Shown here: positions 8,252 through 18,745 of the stretch, piece after piece | Numbering within the stretch: the stretch's first letter is position 1 | Layout of the letters: every line of letters starts with the position of its first letter | From: Rhodocyclaceae bacterium | GTDB taxonomy: Bacteria; Pseudomonadota; Gammaproteobacteria; Burkholderiales; Rhodocyclaceae | Direction: 5' to 3' | Assembly: GCA_016791145.1 (NCBI GenBank) | Contig: JAEUNJ010000124.1 | Coordinates: 1 to 40,549, forward strand | DNA length: 40,549 nucleotides | Position numbers and translations under genes: made by a program | The notes under the pieces: model-generated | What the model was told of the DNA's origin: nothing | Seen by the model: the letters and a program-made list of their open reading frames with translations, nothing else | The model's database searches: none

Positions 8252-8587
8252 TCAGAAGGTGCCGATCACCCACATGGGAGGCCGCGTCGCCGAGTCCACC
8301 GAGTCCCGGCGTGACAGGACGCCGTTGCCCTGATCGTCCACAAGGTAGTAGGGAACGCCATGGGGCGGCGTCACCTTGATCATGTAGAGCTTGCCGTTGA
8401 CCCGGTATTCCTCGACCTTGTCCTCGCCGCGCCGGATGATGGTCACGGCCGGTTCCAGGTCGGCATCCTTGAGCCCCGGTGGCGGTGGCGGCGCTTCCGG
8501 CAGCGGTTCCAGCTTGGGCAATCCCTGCTGGGCGGCCGCTGGCAGGGCCAGGGCGGCGAGGAGGACAAGGGCGGCGAGACGCGGCAT
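8252..8587 (-). CDS. DUF2782 domain-containing exported protein
   Basis: A 111-residue small periplasmic protein. Residues 1-19 form a signal peptide ending in ALPAAAQ. A Pro-rich link (PLPEAPPPPPG) is followed by a compact domain with VTIIRRGEDKVEEYRVNGKLYMIKV and a C-terminal PPMWVIGTF, the pattern of the DUF2782 family. The family is found next to polA in many beta- and gammaproteobacteria and has no assigned function. It lies between the LOG-family gene and the BPSS1780 gene, 33 and 92 bases away. Confidence 0.82.
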   Translation of the reverse strand: MPRLAALVLLAALALPAAAQQGLPKLEPLPEAPPPPPGLKDADLEPAVTIIRRGEDKVEEYRVNGKLYMIKVTPPHGVPYYLVDDQGNGVLSRRDSVDSATRPPMWVIGTF

Positions 8588-8620
8588 GACGGAGCCTTGG
8601 TGGGAAGAATTCCAATTCTA

Positions 8621-9349
8621 TCAAAGGTTCAGGAGCAACTCGTGTTCCTCCGGAAGCCGGTCGAAGGCCCGCGTCTCGTAATGCTTGAAGATCGCCTCCA
8701 CGACCTTCTCCGGATCGTCGATGACCAGCAGCAGGTCCATGTCTTCGGCATTGATCATGCCTTCCGCCACCAGCCGGCCCCGGAACCAGTCGAGCAGGCC
8801 GGCCCAGAATCCCGAATCCACCAGGATGAGGGGGATGCGCGGCGTCTTGCGGGTCTGGATCAGGGTGAGGGCCTCGAGCAGTTCGTCCAGGGTGCCGAAG
8901 CCGCCCGGCAGCACCACGTAGGCGGCGGCCACCTTGACGAACATGAACTTGCGCGCGAAGAAATGCCGGAAGCTCTGGGAGATGTCCTGGTAGGGATTCG
9001 CCTGCTGTTCCAGGGGCAACTGGATGTTGAGGCCGATGCTCGGGCTGCGCCCGTGGAAGGCACCCTTGTTGGCCGCCTCCATGATCCCGGGGCCGCCGCC
9101 CGAGACCACCGAGAAACCCGCGTCGGAGAGCAGGCGGGCGAGCCGCTCGGCCAGCGCATAGTGGGCCGAGTCGGCCCGCGCGCGGGCGCTGCCGAAGAAG
9201 GAAACCGCCGGCCGCACCGTGGCCAGCCTTTCGGTCGCCTCGACGAACTCTGCCATAATGCCGAAGATCCGCCAGCTCTCGCGGGCGGTGTAGGCCGGCG
9301 CGGCCATCCACGGGTCCGTGATCCTCGGCAACTTGTCCTTCGCCTTCAT
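8621..9349 (-). CDS. LOG family (TIGR00730) phosphoribohydrolase-like protein
   Basis: A 242-residue Rossmann-fold protein with both LOG signatures: SGGGPGIMEAANKGAFHG near residue 80 and PGGFGTLDE near 155. Members cleave cytokinin riboside monophosphates or, more generally, nucleoside 5'-monophosphates to base plus ribose-5-phosphate. The frame is open to 9415, but the ATG at 9349 (MKAKDKLPRI) has AAGGAAA just upstream and removes a low-complexity extension. Its start lies 12 bases from the polA start on the opposite strand, so its promoter must lie inside polA. Confidence 0.9.
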   Translation of the reverse strand: MKAKDKLPRITDPWMAAPAYTARESWRIFGIMAEFVEATERLATVRPAVSFFGSARARADSAHYALAERLARLLSDAGFSVVSGGGPGIMEAANKGAFHGRSPSIGLNIQLPLEQQANPYQDISQSFRHFFARKFMFVKVAAAYVVLPGGFGTLDELLEALTLIQTRKTPRIPLILVDSGFWAGLLDWFRGRLVAEGMINAEDMDLLLVIDDPEKVVEAIFKHYETRAFDRLPEEHELLLNL

Positions 9350-9361
9350 CGTTTCCTTTCC

Positions 9362-12112
9362 ATGGCCACCCTGCTGCTGGTCGACGGATCCAGCTATCTG
9401 TACCGGGCCTTCCATGCCCTGCCCGACCTGCGCAACAAGGCGGGGGAGCCCACCGGCGCCGTCTACGGCGTGGTCGCCATGCTACGCAAGCTGGCCGGTG
9501 ACAACAAGCTGCACGGCGGCGCCGAACACCGGGCCGTGGTCTTCGATGCCAAAGGCAAGACGTTCCGTGACGACTGGTATCCGGAATACAAGGCGCACCG
9601 GCCGCCGATGCCCGAGGACCTGGCTGCCCAGATCCCCCTGATCCACGACTGCGTGCGGGCCCTGGGCTGGCCGCTGCTGATGGTGGATGGCGTCGAGGCC
9701 GACGACGTGATCGGCACCCTGGCCCGGGCGGCCGAGGCCCGGGGCATGGACAGCGTCATCGTGACCGGCGACAAGGACCTGGCCCAGCTGGTGAGTCCGC
9801 GCATCCGCCTGGTCAATACGATGACGAAGGGCAGCGAGCCGCCCGAGGTGCTGGACGAGGCAGGGGTTCTCGCGAAGTTCGGCGTGCCCCCGCAGCGCAT
9901 CGTGGATTACCTGGCCCTGGTCGGCGACGCGGTGGACAACGTGCCCGGCGTGGACAAGGTGGGGCCGAAGACGGCGGTAAAGTGGCTGGGCCAGTACGGA
10001 TCCCTGGACCGCATCGTGGCGCATGCCGGCGAGATCGGCGGCGCGGTGGGCGAGAACCTGCGCAAGCACCTGGATTTCCTGCCCCTGGGCCGCAGGCTGC
10101 TGACGGTCGCCTGCGATCTGGCGCTGCCGGAGGGCCCGGACGGCCTCCTTCCGGCGCCGGCCGACCGGGAGCGTCTGGCCGATTTGTACCGGCGCCTGGA
10201 GTTCCGGACCTGGTTGAAGGAGGTCGCGGCGCCGACCCCCGCCGGACCGGAGGATGGCGGCGTTCCGGCGGCCGCGCCGCACCCGGCGCCGGCCGACGGG
10301 ACCCACCGGGCCGCCTACGAGACCATCGCCACCTGGCCCGAGTTCGATGAATGGCTGCACCGGGTGGCGCAGGCGGAACTGACCGCCTTCGATACGGAGA
10401 CCACGGCCCTGGACCCGATGCAGGCCCGCCTGGTGGGGATGTCCTTTGCCACCGGCGAGGGCCGCGCCGCCTATCTGCCGCTGGGCCACGCCTATGCCGG
10501 CGCGCCGGAGCAGTTGCCCCTGGCGGAGGTCCTCGGGCGGTTGCGGCCGTGGCTCGAGTCCCCGTCGGCCCGCAAGGCCGGCCAGCACCTGAAGTACGAC
10601 CGGCACGTGCTCGCCAACCACGGCCTCCACCTGCGCGGCATCGCCGAGGACACCCTGCTCCAGTCCTACGTCCTCGAAAGCGACAAGCCCCATGACCTGG
10701 AATCCCTGGGCGAGCGCCATGTCGGCATCACCGGCATCGGTTACGACGAAGTGACGGGGAAGGGGGCATCCCGCATCTCCTTTTCCCAGGTGACCGTGGA
10801 GCGGGCCGCGGAATACGCCGCCGAAGACGCCGACCTGACGCTGCGCGTCTGCCGCGAACTGGCGCCCCGCCTCGCGGAGGAGCCCCGCCTGGAGGCGATC
10901 TACCGGGAAATGGAGCTCCCCGTGGCGGAGATACTCTTTCGGATGGAGCGGCACGGCGTCCTGGTGGATGCGGCGGCCCTGGCCCGGCAGAGCGATGAAC
11001 TGGGCCGGCGGATGCTGGTCCTGGAGGCGGAGGCCCATGAACTGGCCGGCCAGCCTTTCAACCTGGCCTCGCCCAAGCAACTCGGCGAGATCCTCTTCGA
11101 GCGCCAGGGACTGCCCGTCATCAAGCGCACGGCCACGAAAGCTCCTTCCACGGACGAGGAGGTCCTGGAGCAGCTGGCCCTCGACTATCCGCTGCCCAAG
11201 AAGATCCTGGAGCACCGGAGCCTGGCCAAGCTCAAGGGGACCTACACGGACAAGCTGCCGCGGATGATCAATCCGGCCACGGGGCGGGTGCATACCAGCT
11301 ATTCCCAGGCCGTCGCCGTCACCGGGCGCCTGGCCTCGGCGGACCCGAACCTCCAGAACATCCCGATCCGCAACGCCGAGGGGCGCCGCATCCGTTCGGC
11401 CTTCGTCGCCCCGCCGGGCCATGCCCTCGTCTCGGCGGACTACTCCCAGATCGAATTGCGCATCATGGCCCACCTGTCCGGGGACGAGCGCCTGCTCGCC
11501 GCCTTCGCCGGCGGCGAGGACGTGCATCGGGCCACCGCTGCCGAGATCTTCGGCATCACGCCGCTGGAGGTGGCGCCGGAACAGCGCCGCGCGGCGAAGG
11601 TCATCAACTTCGGCCTGATCTACGGCATGAGCGCCTTCGGCCTGGCCCGGGAACTGAGTCTGGAACGGGGGGCCGCCCAGGCATACATGGACCGCTACTT
11701 CGCCCGCTATCCCGGCGTGGCCCGTTACATGGAGGAGACCCGGGCCGCGGCCAAGGCGAAGGGCTACGTGGAAACCGTCTTCGGCCGCCGGCTCTGGCTG
11801 CCGGAGATCCGCTCCTCCAATCCGGCGCGCCGCCAGGGGGCGGAGCGCTCGGCCATCAACGCCCCCATGCAGGGCACGGCGGCGGACCTGATCAAGAAGG
11901 CCATGATCGCGGTGCAGGACTGGCTCGATGCCGGGAGCATGGGGAGCCGGCTGATCATGCAGGTCCACGACGAACTCGTTCTCGAGGTCCCCGACGGCGA
12001 GCTGGTGCCGGTCCGGGAGCAACTGCCGCGGCTGATGGCCGGCGTGGCGAGCCTGCGCGTGCCCCTGCCCGTGGAAATCGGCATCGGTCGCAACTGGGAC
12101 GAAGCCCACTGA
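9362..12112 (+). CDS. polA: DNA polymerase I
   Basis: A 916-residue polymerase, close to the 928 of E. coli, used in Okazaki fragment maturation and repair. The 5'-3' nuclease domain fills about residues 1-290. The 3'-5' proofreading domain (about 315-500) keeps DTET, a KYD block and YAAEDAD, so it is probably active; the Exo II motif reads GQHLKYD where E. coli has GQNLKYD. The polymerase domain follows, with motif A DYSQIELRIMAHLSGD, motif B RRAAKVINFGLIYG and motif C QVHDELVLEV. The start is the ATG in MATLLLVDGSSYLYRAFHAL. No Shine-Dalgarno precedes it, because the leader is the complement of the LOG gene's ribosome-binding site. Confidence 0.98.
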   Translation: MATLLLVDGSSYLYRAFHALPDLRNKAGEPTGAVYGVVAMLRKLAGDNKLHGGAEHRAVVFDAKGKTFRDDWYPEYKAHRPPMPEDLAAQIPLIHDCVRALGWPLLMVDGVEADDVIGTLARAAEARGMDSVIVTGDKDLAQLVSPRIRLVNTMTKGSEPPEVLDEAGVLAKFGVPPQRIVDYLALVGDAVDNVPGVDKVGPKTAVKWLGQYGSLDRIVAHAGEIGGAVGENLRKHLDFLPLGRRLLTVACDLALPEGPDGLLPAPADRERLADLYRRLEFRTWLKEVAAPTPAGPEDGGVPAAAPHPAPADGTHRAAYETIATWPEFDEWLHRVAQAELTAFDTETTALDPMQARLVGMSFATGEGRAAYLPLGHAYAGAPEQLPLAEVLGRLRPWLESPSARKAGQHLKYDRHVLANHGLHLRGIAEDTLLQSYVLESDKPHDLESLGERHVGITGIGYDEVTGKGASRISFSQVTVERAAEYAAEDADLTLRVCRELAPRLAEEPRLEAIYREMELPVAEILFRMERHGVLVDAAALARQSDELGRRMLVLEAEAHELAGQPFNLASPKQLGEILFERQGLPVIKRTATKAPSTDEEVLEQLALDYPLPKKILEHRSLAKLKGTYTDKLPRMINPATGRVHTSYSQAVAVTGRLASADPNLQNIPIRNAEGRRIRSAFVAPPGHALVSADYSQIELRIMAHLSGDERLLAAFAGGEDVHRATAAEIFGITPLEVAPEQRRAAKVINFGLIYGMSAFGLARELSLERGAAQAYMDRYFARYPGVARYMEETRAAAKAKGYVETVFGRRLWLPEIRSSNPARRQGAERSAINAPMQGTAADLIKKAMIAVQDWLDAGSMGSRLIMQVHDELVLEVPDGELVPVREQLPRLMAGVASLRVPLPVEIGIGRNWDEAH

Positions 12113-12120
12113 CGGTTCCG

Positions 12121-13275
12121 ATGCCGCGGCCACCGGCGATCCACCAGATCAATCTGTCCAGGGGACTGGGCGGCGGCGAGGTCTACACGCTGTTCTTCAC
12201 GCGCGCCCTTGTCGAACTCGGGTGCGAGGTCACCCTCCATGTGCACCGGGAGGCCGAGTTCTGGCATCGCGCGGAGCTTCCCGGCGTGCGCCTCGTTCCC
12301 GTGGCGTCGGGCCGGGAACTCCTCGACGGCCTGCCGCCCTCCGATGCCTTGATCGTCACCCAGACGGCCCTGTTCCCGGATTGCGAGGAGGCGCTGGCGA
12401 GCCGCCACAGGCTGACCGGTTTTGCCCACATGCCCCTGTGGGGCAGGAACCCGCGCGTCTTCGACCGTTACCACAGGGTCTTCGCGGTTTCCGGTCATGT
12501 GTTGCAGAGCCTGGCGGCCGCGGGTTGCCGCCAGGTGCATCCGGAACCCATGTACGGCATCGCGGAGTTCCGGCGGATCGTGGATCCGCACGGAGATTCG
12601 CGGATCATCGCGCGACCCATCTACGTGGTGGACCGGCGCAAGTTCCGTGACCGCCTGATCGGGCTCGTCCAGCCGGTGGTCCACCGGCTGCGGCCGCCCC
12701 GCGAGTACGTCCCGCGACCCGGCGTCACCCTCGGGATCGTGTCCCTCCTGTCGCCGATCAAGCAGTTTCCCGAACTCTTCCGGATCGTCGCACCGATCCT
12801 CGCCGAGGTGCCGGACCTGCACCTGGAAGTCTTCGGCTTCGGCGGCTATGCCTATGTCCGCGACATGCGGCGGACCCTGGCGCCCCTAGGGACCCGTGTC
12901 CGGTTCTGGGGCGCGCAGACGCGGCCCGAGGCGATCTACCCGAGACTGCACTGGCTGCTCTCCGGGCTTCCGGAAAAGGAGGCCCTGGGCCTCAACCTGC
13001 TCGAATCCCAGGCCTGCGGGACCCCGGTGCTGGCGGTGCGGGCGCCGCCCTTCACCGAGACCGTAGCCGACGGCGCCAGCGGCCACCTCTACGACGATCC
13101 GCGCCGGGACGGCGGGCGGGATTTCCGGCGGGTGCTGGCGACGGCGGTGGCGCAGGCGCGGGAAGGCCGGCGGCCGGATCCGCAACGGGCGACGGAGCAC
13201 CTGGCGCGCTTCGCCTACCCGGCCTTCCGGGACCGGGTGGCCCGCCTGCTGACCTCGCTTTCCGACTCCGGCTGA
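12121..13275 (+). CDS. Glycosyltransferase family 4 protein
   Basis: A 384-residue GT-B glycosyltransferase. The N-terminal half opens with HQINLSRGLGGGEVYTLFFTRAL, where the glycine loop binds the acceptor side. The C-terminal half carries LPEKEALGLNLLESQACGTPVLA, the GT4 nucleotide-sugar motif with two glutamates seven residues apart. It probably adds a sugar to the LPS core or O-antigen at the inner face of the cytoplasmic membrane; donor and acceptor are unknown. It starts 8 bases after the polA stop without a clear Shine-Dalgarno, so it may depend on read-through from polA. It converges on the O-antigen ligase gene. Confidence 0.85.
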   Translation: MPRPPAIHQINLSRGLGGGEVYTLFFTRALVELGCEVTLHVHREAEFWHRAELPGVRLVPVASGRELLDGLPPSDALIVTQTALFPDCEEALASRHRLTGFAHMPLWGRNPRVFDRYHRVFAVSGHVLQSLAAAGCRQVHPEPMYGIAEFRRIVDPHGDSRIIARPIYVVDRRKFRDRLIGLVQPVVHRLRPPREYVPRPGVTLGIVSLLSPIKQFPELFRIVAPILAEVPDLHLEVFGFGGYAYVRDMRRTLAPLGTRVRFWGAQTRPEAIYPRLHWLLSGLPEKEALGLNLLESQACGTPVLAVRAPPFTETVADGASGHLYDDPRRDGGRDFRRVLATAVAQAREGRRPDPQRATEHLARFAYPAFRDRVARLLTSLSDSG

Positions 13276-13287
13276 TCCGCCGGCGCG

Positions 13288-13310
13288 GCCCGCGGTCAGG
13301 CGCGGGCTTT
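13288..13310 (+). terminator. Hairpin followed by TTT after the GT4 gene
   Basis: GCCCGCG (13288-13294) and CGCGGGC (13301-13307) form a 7-bp stem with a 6-base loop, followed by TTT. It sits 12 bases past the GT4 stop and overlaps the last codons of the opposing ligase gene. The short T run makes it a weak intrinsic terminator. Confidence 0.4.
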
Positions 13311-14531
13311 CCTGCGCAGGGCCAGCCAGCCGCCCAGGACCAGCGTCCCCAGCAGGGCGATCTCGTGGTGGAAGCTGGTGTTGCCGATGCCGGCCACCAC
13401 GGTCACCACCCAGGCCGAGGCCGCCGCCCCCCAGGCGGCCGCCTCCACCCCGTCCATGGAGCGGTCGGGGCGGTGCTTCCAGAGGGCGCCCGCCCAGGCG
13501 AGCAAGGCGGCCAGGAAGACCCCGCCGCCGACGATGCCGCGCTCGGCCAGGGTATTGAAGTACAGGCTGTGGGCATGGTTCGGACCCACGTAGTCCTCCG
13601 GCCGCCAGGGCTTGCCCTTTGCCTCCACCTGGCGGCGGATCGCCTCGTCGCCGACCTTGCCGTAGTTGTCCATGCCCACACCGAACCAGGGATGGAGTTC
13701 CCAGGCCACGATGGCGCGCCTCCAGATGGCGATCCGCGCATTCGTCACGTCGCCCTTTTCCAGGAGCCTCTGCTGCTTGCGCACCACGTCGGCGTCGAAC
13801 CCCACCGCCGCCGCCACGGCCACGGCCATCGCCCCCACCAGCACCAGGGCCGGCCACCTGGACCGCCGCCAGGATCCGGCGGCAAGGACCGGGGGCACCA
13901 CCAGCAGGGCCACCAGGGAGGCGCGGCTCGAGGTGGCCACCAGCGCCGCGCCGATCACGGCCGCCGTCGCGGCCGCCGCCATGCGCAGGCCCACCGGCAG
14001 CTCCTTCCACGCGAACACCGCGATGCTCGCCGCGAGACCGCAGCAGATGGCGATGTAGGGCGCGCTGTGGTTCACGTGGCCGACGGAATGCAACTCGAGG
14101 AAGGGGCGCGAGTGGCTCACCCACAGCCGCCAGGATCCCCAGGCGAGCCCGACCAGGCAGCCGGCAAGCAGCGCCGTGGCCAGCAGCCCCAGTTCGCGCC
14201 CGGTAGGCCGGGACCGCCGCAACAGCAGGGCGACGCTGGCGTAGCGCAGGACGTCGTTGGCACCCAGCCACTCGTTCGCCTTGACCCCCGAGAAGGCGGC
14301 CACCAGGTAGGCGGAGGTGATCCACGCGACGATCAAGCCGTCCCAGGCGTCCAGGGGGCCGCCCCAATCCCGGTCCCGTCGGCGATTGACGATCCAGGTC
14401 GCGGCCCAGGCCAGCCACAGGATGTTCTTTGGCGCCTCGTAAAGGGGCAGGAAGAAGGCGAGGCCGAGGAGCAGCAGGAACTCGACGGGATGGCGGATGG
14501 ATCCGGCCACGGCCGGCGGGGTGGGCGACAT
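13296..14531 (-). CDS. O-antigen ligase family (Wzy/WaaL-like) membrane protein
   Basis: A 411-residue polytopic membrane protein with about ten to twelve hydrophobic segments and one large periplasmic loop at about 245-330. The loop and flanks contain the hallmarks of the O-antigen ligase family: TSSRAS with R203, GVGMDNYGKVG near 284-294, and PNHAHSLYFNTLAERGIVGG with H319 and H321. Such enzymes join polymerised O-antigen to lipid A-core (WaaL) or polymerise repeat units (Wzy). The LPS-gene surroundings favour WaaL, but sequence alone does not separate them. A TATAAT box lies about 27 bases upstream. Confidence 0.85.
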   Translation of the reverse strand: MSPTPPAVAGSIRHPVEFLLLLGLAFFLPLYEAPKNILWLAWAATWIVNRRRDRDWGGPLDAWDGLIVAWITSAYLVAAFSGVKANEWLGANDVLRYASVALLLRRSRPTGRELGLLATALLAGCLVGLAWGSWRLWVSHSRPFLELHSVGHVNHSAPYIAICCGLAASIAVFAWKELPVGLRMAAAATAAVIGAALVATSSRASLVALLVVPPVLAAGSWRRSRWPALVLVGAMAVAVAAAVGFDADVVRKQQRLLEKGDVTNARIAIWRRAIVAWELHPWFGVGMDNYGKVGDEAIRRQVEAKGKPWRPEDYVGPNHAHSLYFNTLAERGIVGGGVFLAALLAWAGALWKHRPDRSMDGVEAAAWGAAASAWVVTVVAGIGNTSFHHEIALLGTLVLGGWLALRRKARA

Positions 14532-14556
14532 GAAGAGGGCCTGCGAAGGGGTGGGT

Positions 14557-14563
14557 TATTATA
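14557..14563. promoter_or_regulatory. Shared -10 element in the divergent gap of ligase and GT9 genes
   Basis: The 72-base gap between the two divergent genes has one AT-rich spot. Read on the minus strand 14563-14558 is a perfect TATAAT for the ligase gene; read on the plus strand 14557-14562 is TATTAT for the GT9 genes. No good -35 is seen on either strand, so this is tentative. Confidence 0.4.
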
Positions 14564-14603
14564 GGGGCCACCCGGTGCCGTCCCGCCCGGCGTCCCCCTT
14601 GAG

Positions 14604-15627
14604 ATGGCACGGCGCATCCTCTTCCTCATCCGCGGCAAGCTCGGCGACAGCCTGGTCTTCTTCGCCGCCCTCCAGCGCTTCCTGCAAAGGAATCCGGACG
14701 TCGAGGCGACCCTCGCGATCCGCAAGGACTATGCATTCCTGGTGCAGGGCGGCGCCCCGGTACGCCTGATGCCCTTCGGGAGCCGGGCCGAACTGTTGGC
14801 GCGGATCCTCGCGGCCCGGGTGGGCCGGCGATTCGACGTCTTCGCCGTCCTGTGGGGGTTCGGGCCCGTCGTCGAGAACGCCGCGCGCCTCTGCGGCGCT
14901 CCGCGCCGCCTCTACATCGACGGCCGCCGGCCGGCTTTCTTCCCCGAATGGCCGGATCCCGCCGAGGACATCCAGATCGTGGACCCGGCCTGGCGGGTGT
15001 TGCGGCTCCTCGATCCCGGCCTGCCCCGCCCGGATTTCCTGTCGCTGCCGGCCCTGGCGGCCCGTCGCAGTCCCGGGGACGCGATCTGCGTGGTCCCCTT
15101 CGCCGACGAACCCCGCAAGTGCCTGGACGCGGAAAGCTGTCGCGCACTGTTGCGCCATCTCGCCGCCCGGCATCCCGGCGCGGAGCTGCGGCTGATGGTC
15201 AATCCCCGCGACCGGGGGGCCGCGGCGGTGGCGGCGGCGGACCTGCCGGCGCACACGCGGGTGGTCCGCTTCACCAGCCTGGAGGAGGTGGTGGCGGCCT
15301 ATGCGGATGCGGCGGGGTGGTATGGCGTGGATACGGGGCTCTATCACATGGCGGCCGGCATGGGCCTCCCCGCCACGGTGCTGTTCGGACCGACGCGTCC
15401 GCTGAAGATCGTGATGCCGGGCCAGCCGGAGACCGTCTGGCTGCGCGTGGCCGCCCTCGGCGACACGGACTGCATGGAGAAATCCTGCGCCCATCCCCAC
15501 TGCATTCACCGGGCCGCCGCGCTCCTCGCCGGCCTGCCGGAGGCCGGCGGCGGCCTGCCGGAGGCCGTCCCCCCGGCCTGCCCCTTGCGCGCCTGCGAAC
15601 CCGATGTCCTCGACCGGCTGATCCGCC

Positions 15628-15653
<26 letters not shown>
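14604..15653 (+). CDS. Glycosyltransferase family 9 (heptosyltransferase-like) protein, first copy
   Basis: A 349-residue GT-B protein of the ADP-heptose:LPS heptosyltransferase superfamily. The N-terminal IRGKLGDSLVFFAAL loop and the C-terminal YGVDTGLYHMAAGMGLPATVLFGPT block are typical of GT9. The last 60 residues carry a cysteine cluster (C-x4-C-x4-C in DCMEKSCAHPHC) and two more cysteines in CPLRAC, plus a short duplicated GLPEA segment coded by a 16-bp direct repeat (15531-15546 and 15552-15567). It overlaps the next GT9 gene by 26 bases, so the two are co-translated. It probably builds core oligosaccharide; acceptor unknown. Confidence 0.85.
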
Positions 15654-18643
<2,990 letters not shown>

Positions 18644-18745
18644 CCCGATCGCCGCCTAAAGTATTCGGCGCCCGGGCCGTAACAGGGGGAACCTCCGTAA
18701 AGGCCGGGGCGCGTTCCCGGACACCGATATCAATAGGGGAGCACC

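Noticed and set aside
8360..9361. Upstream extension of the polA frame by more than 300 codons
   Set aside because: The extension is antisense to the LOG and DUF2782 genes; homology of PolA begins at MATLLLVDGSSYLYRAFHAL.
10580..10615. Loss of proofreading in DNA polymerase I because of GQHLKYD
   Set aside because: The catalytic acids in DTET, KYD and YxxxD are all present; Asn to His at this site probably does not abolish the exonuclease.
9482..12133. An 883-codon open frame on the strand opposite polA
   Set aside because: It lies wholly antisense to a clear polymerase gene, has no domain signature and shows the His/Gly/Gln-rich composition expected from reading GC-rich codons backwards.
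13619..14206. Arg/Pro-rich plus-strand frame opposite the O-antigen ligase gene
   Set aside because: Composition typical of an out-of-frame read of a membrane protein gene; no conserved motif.
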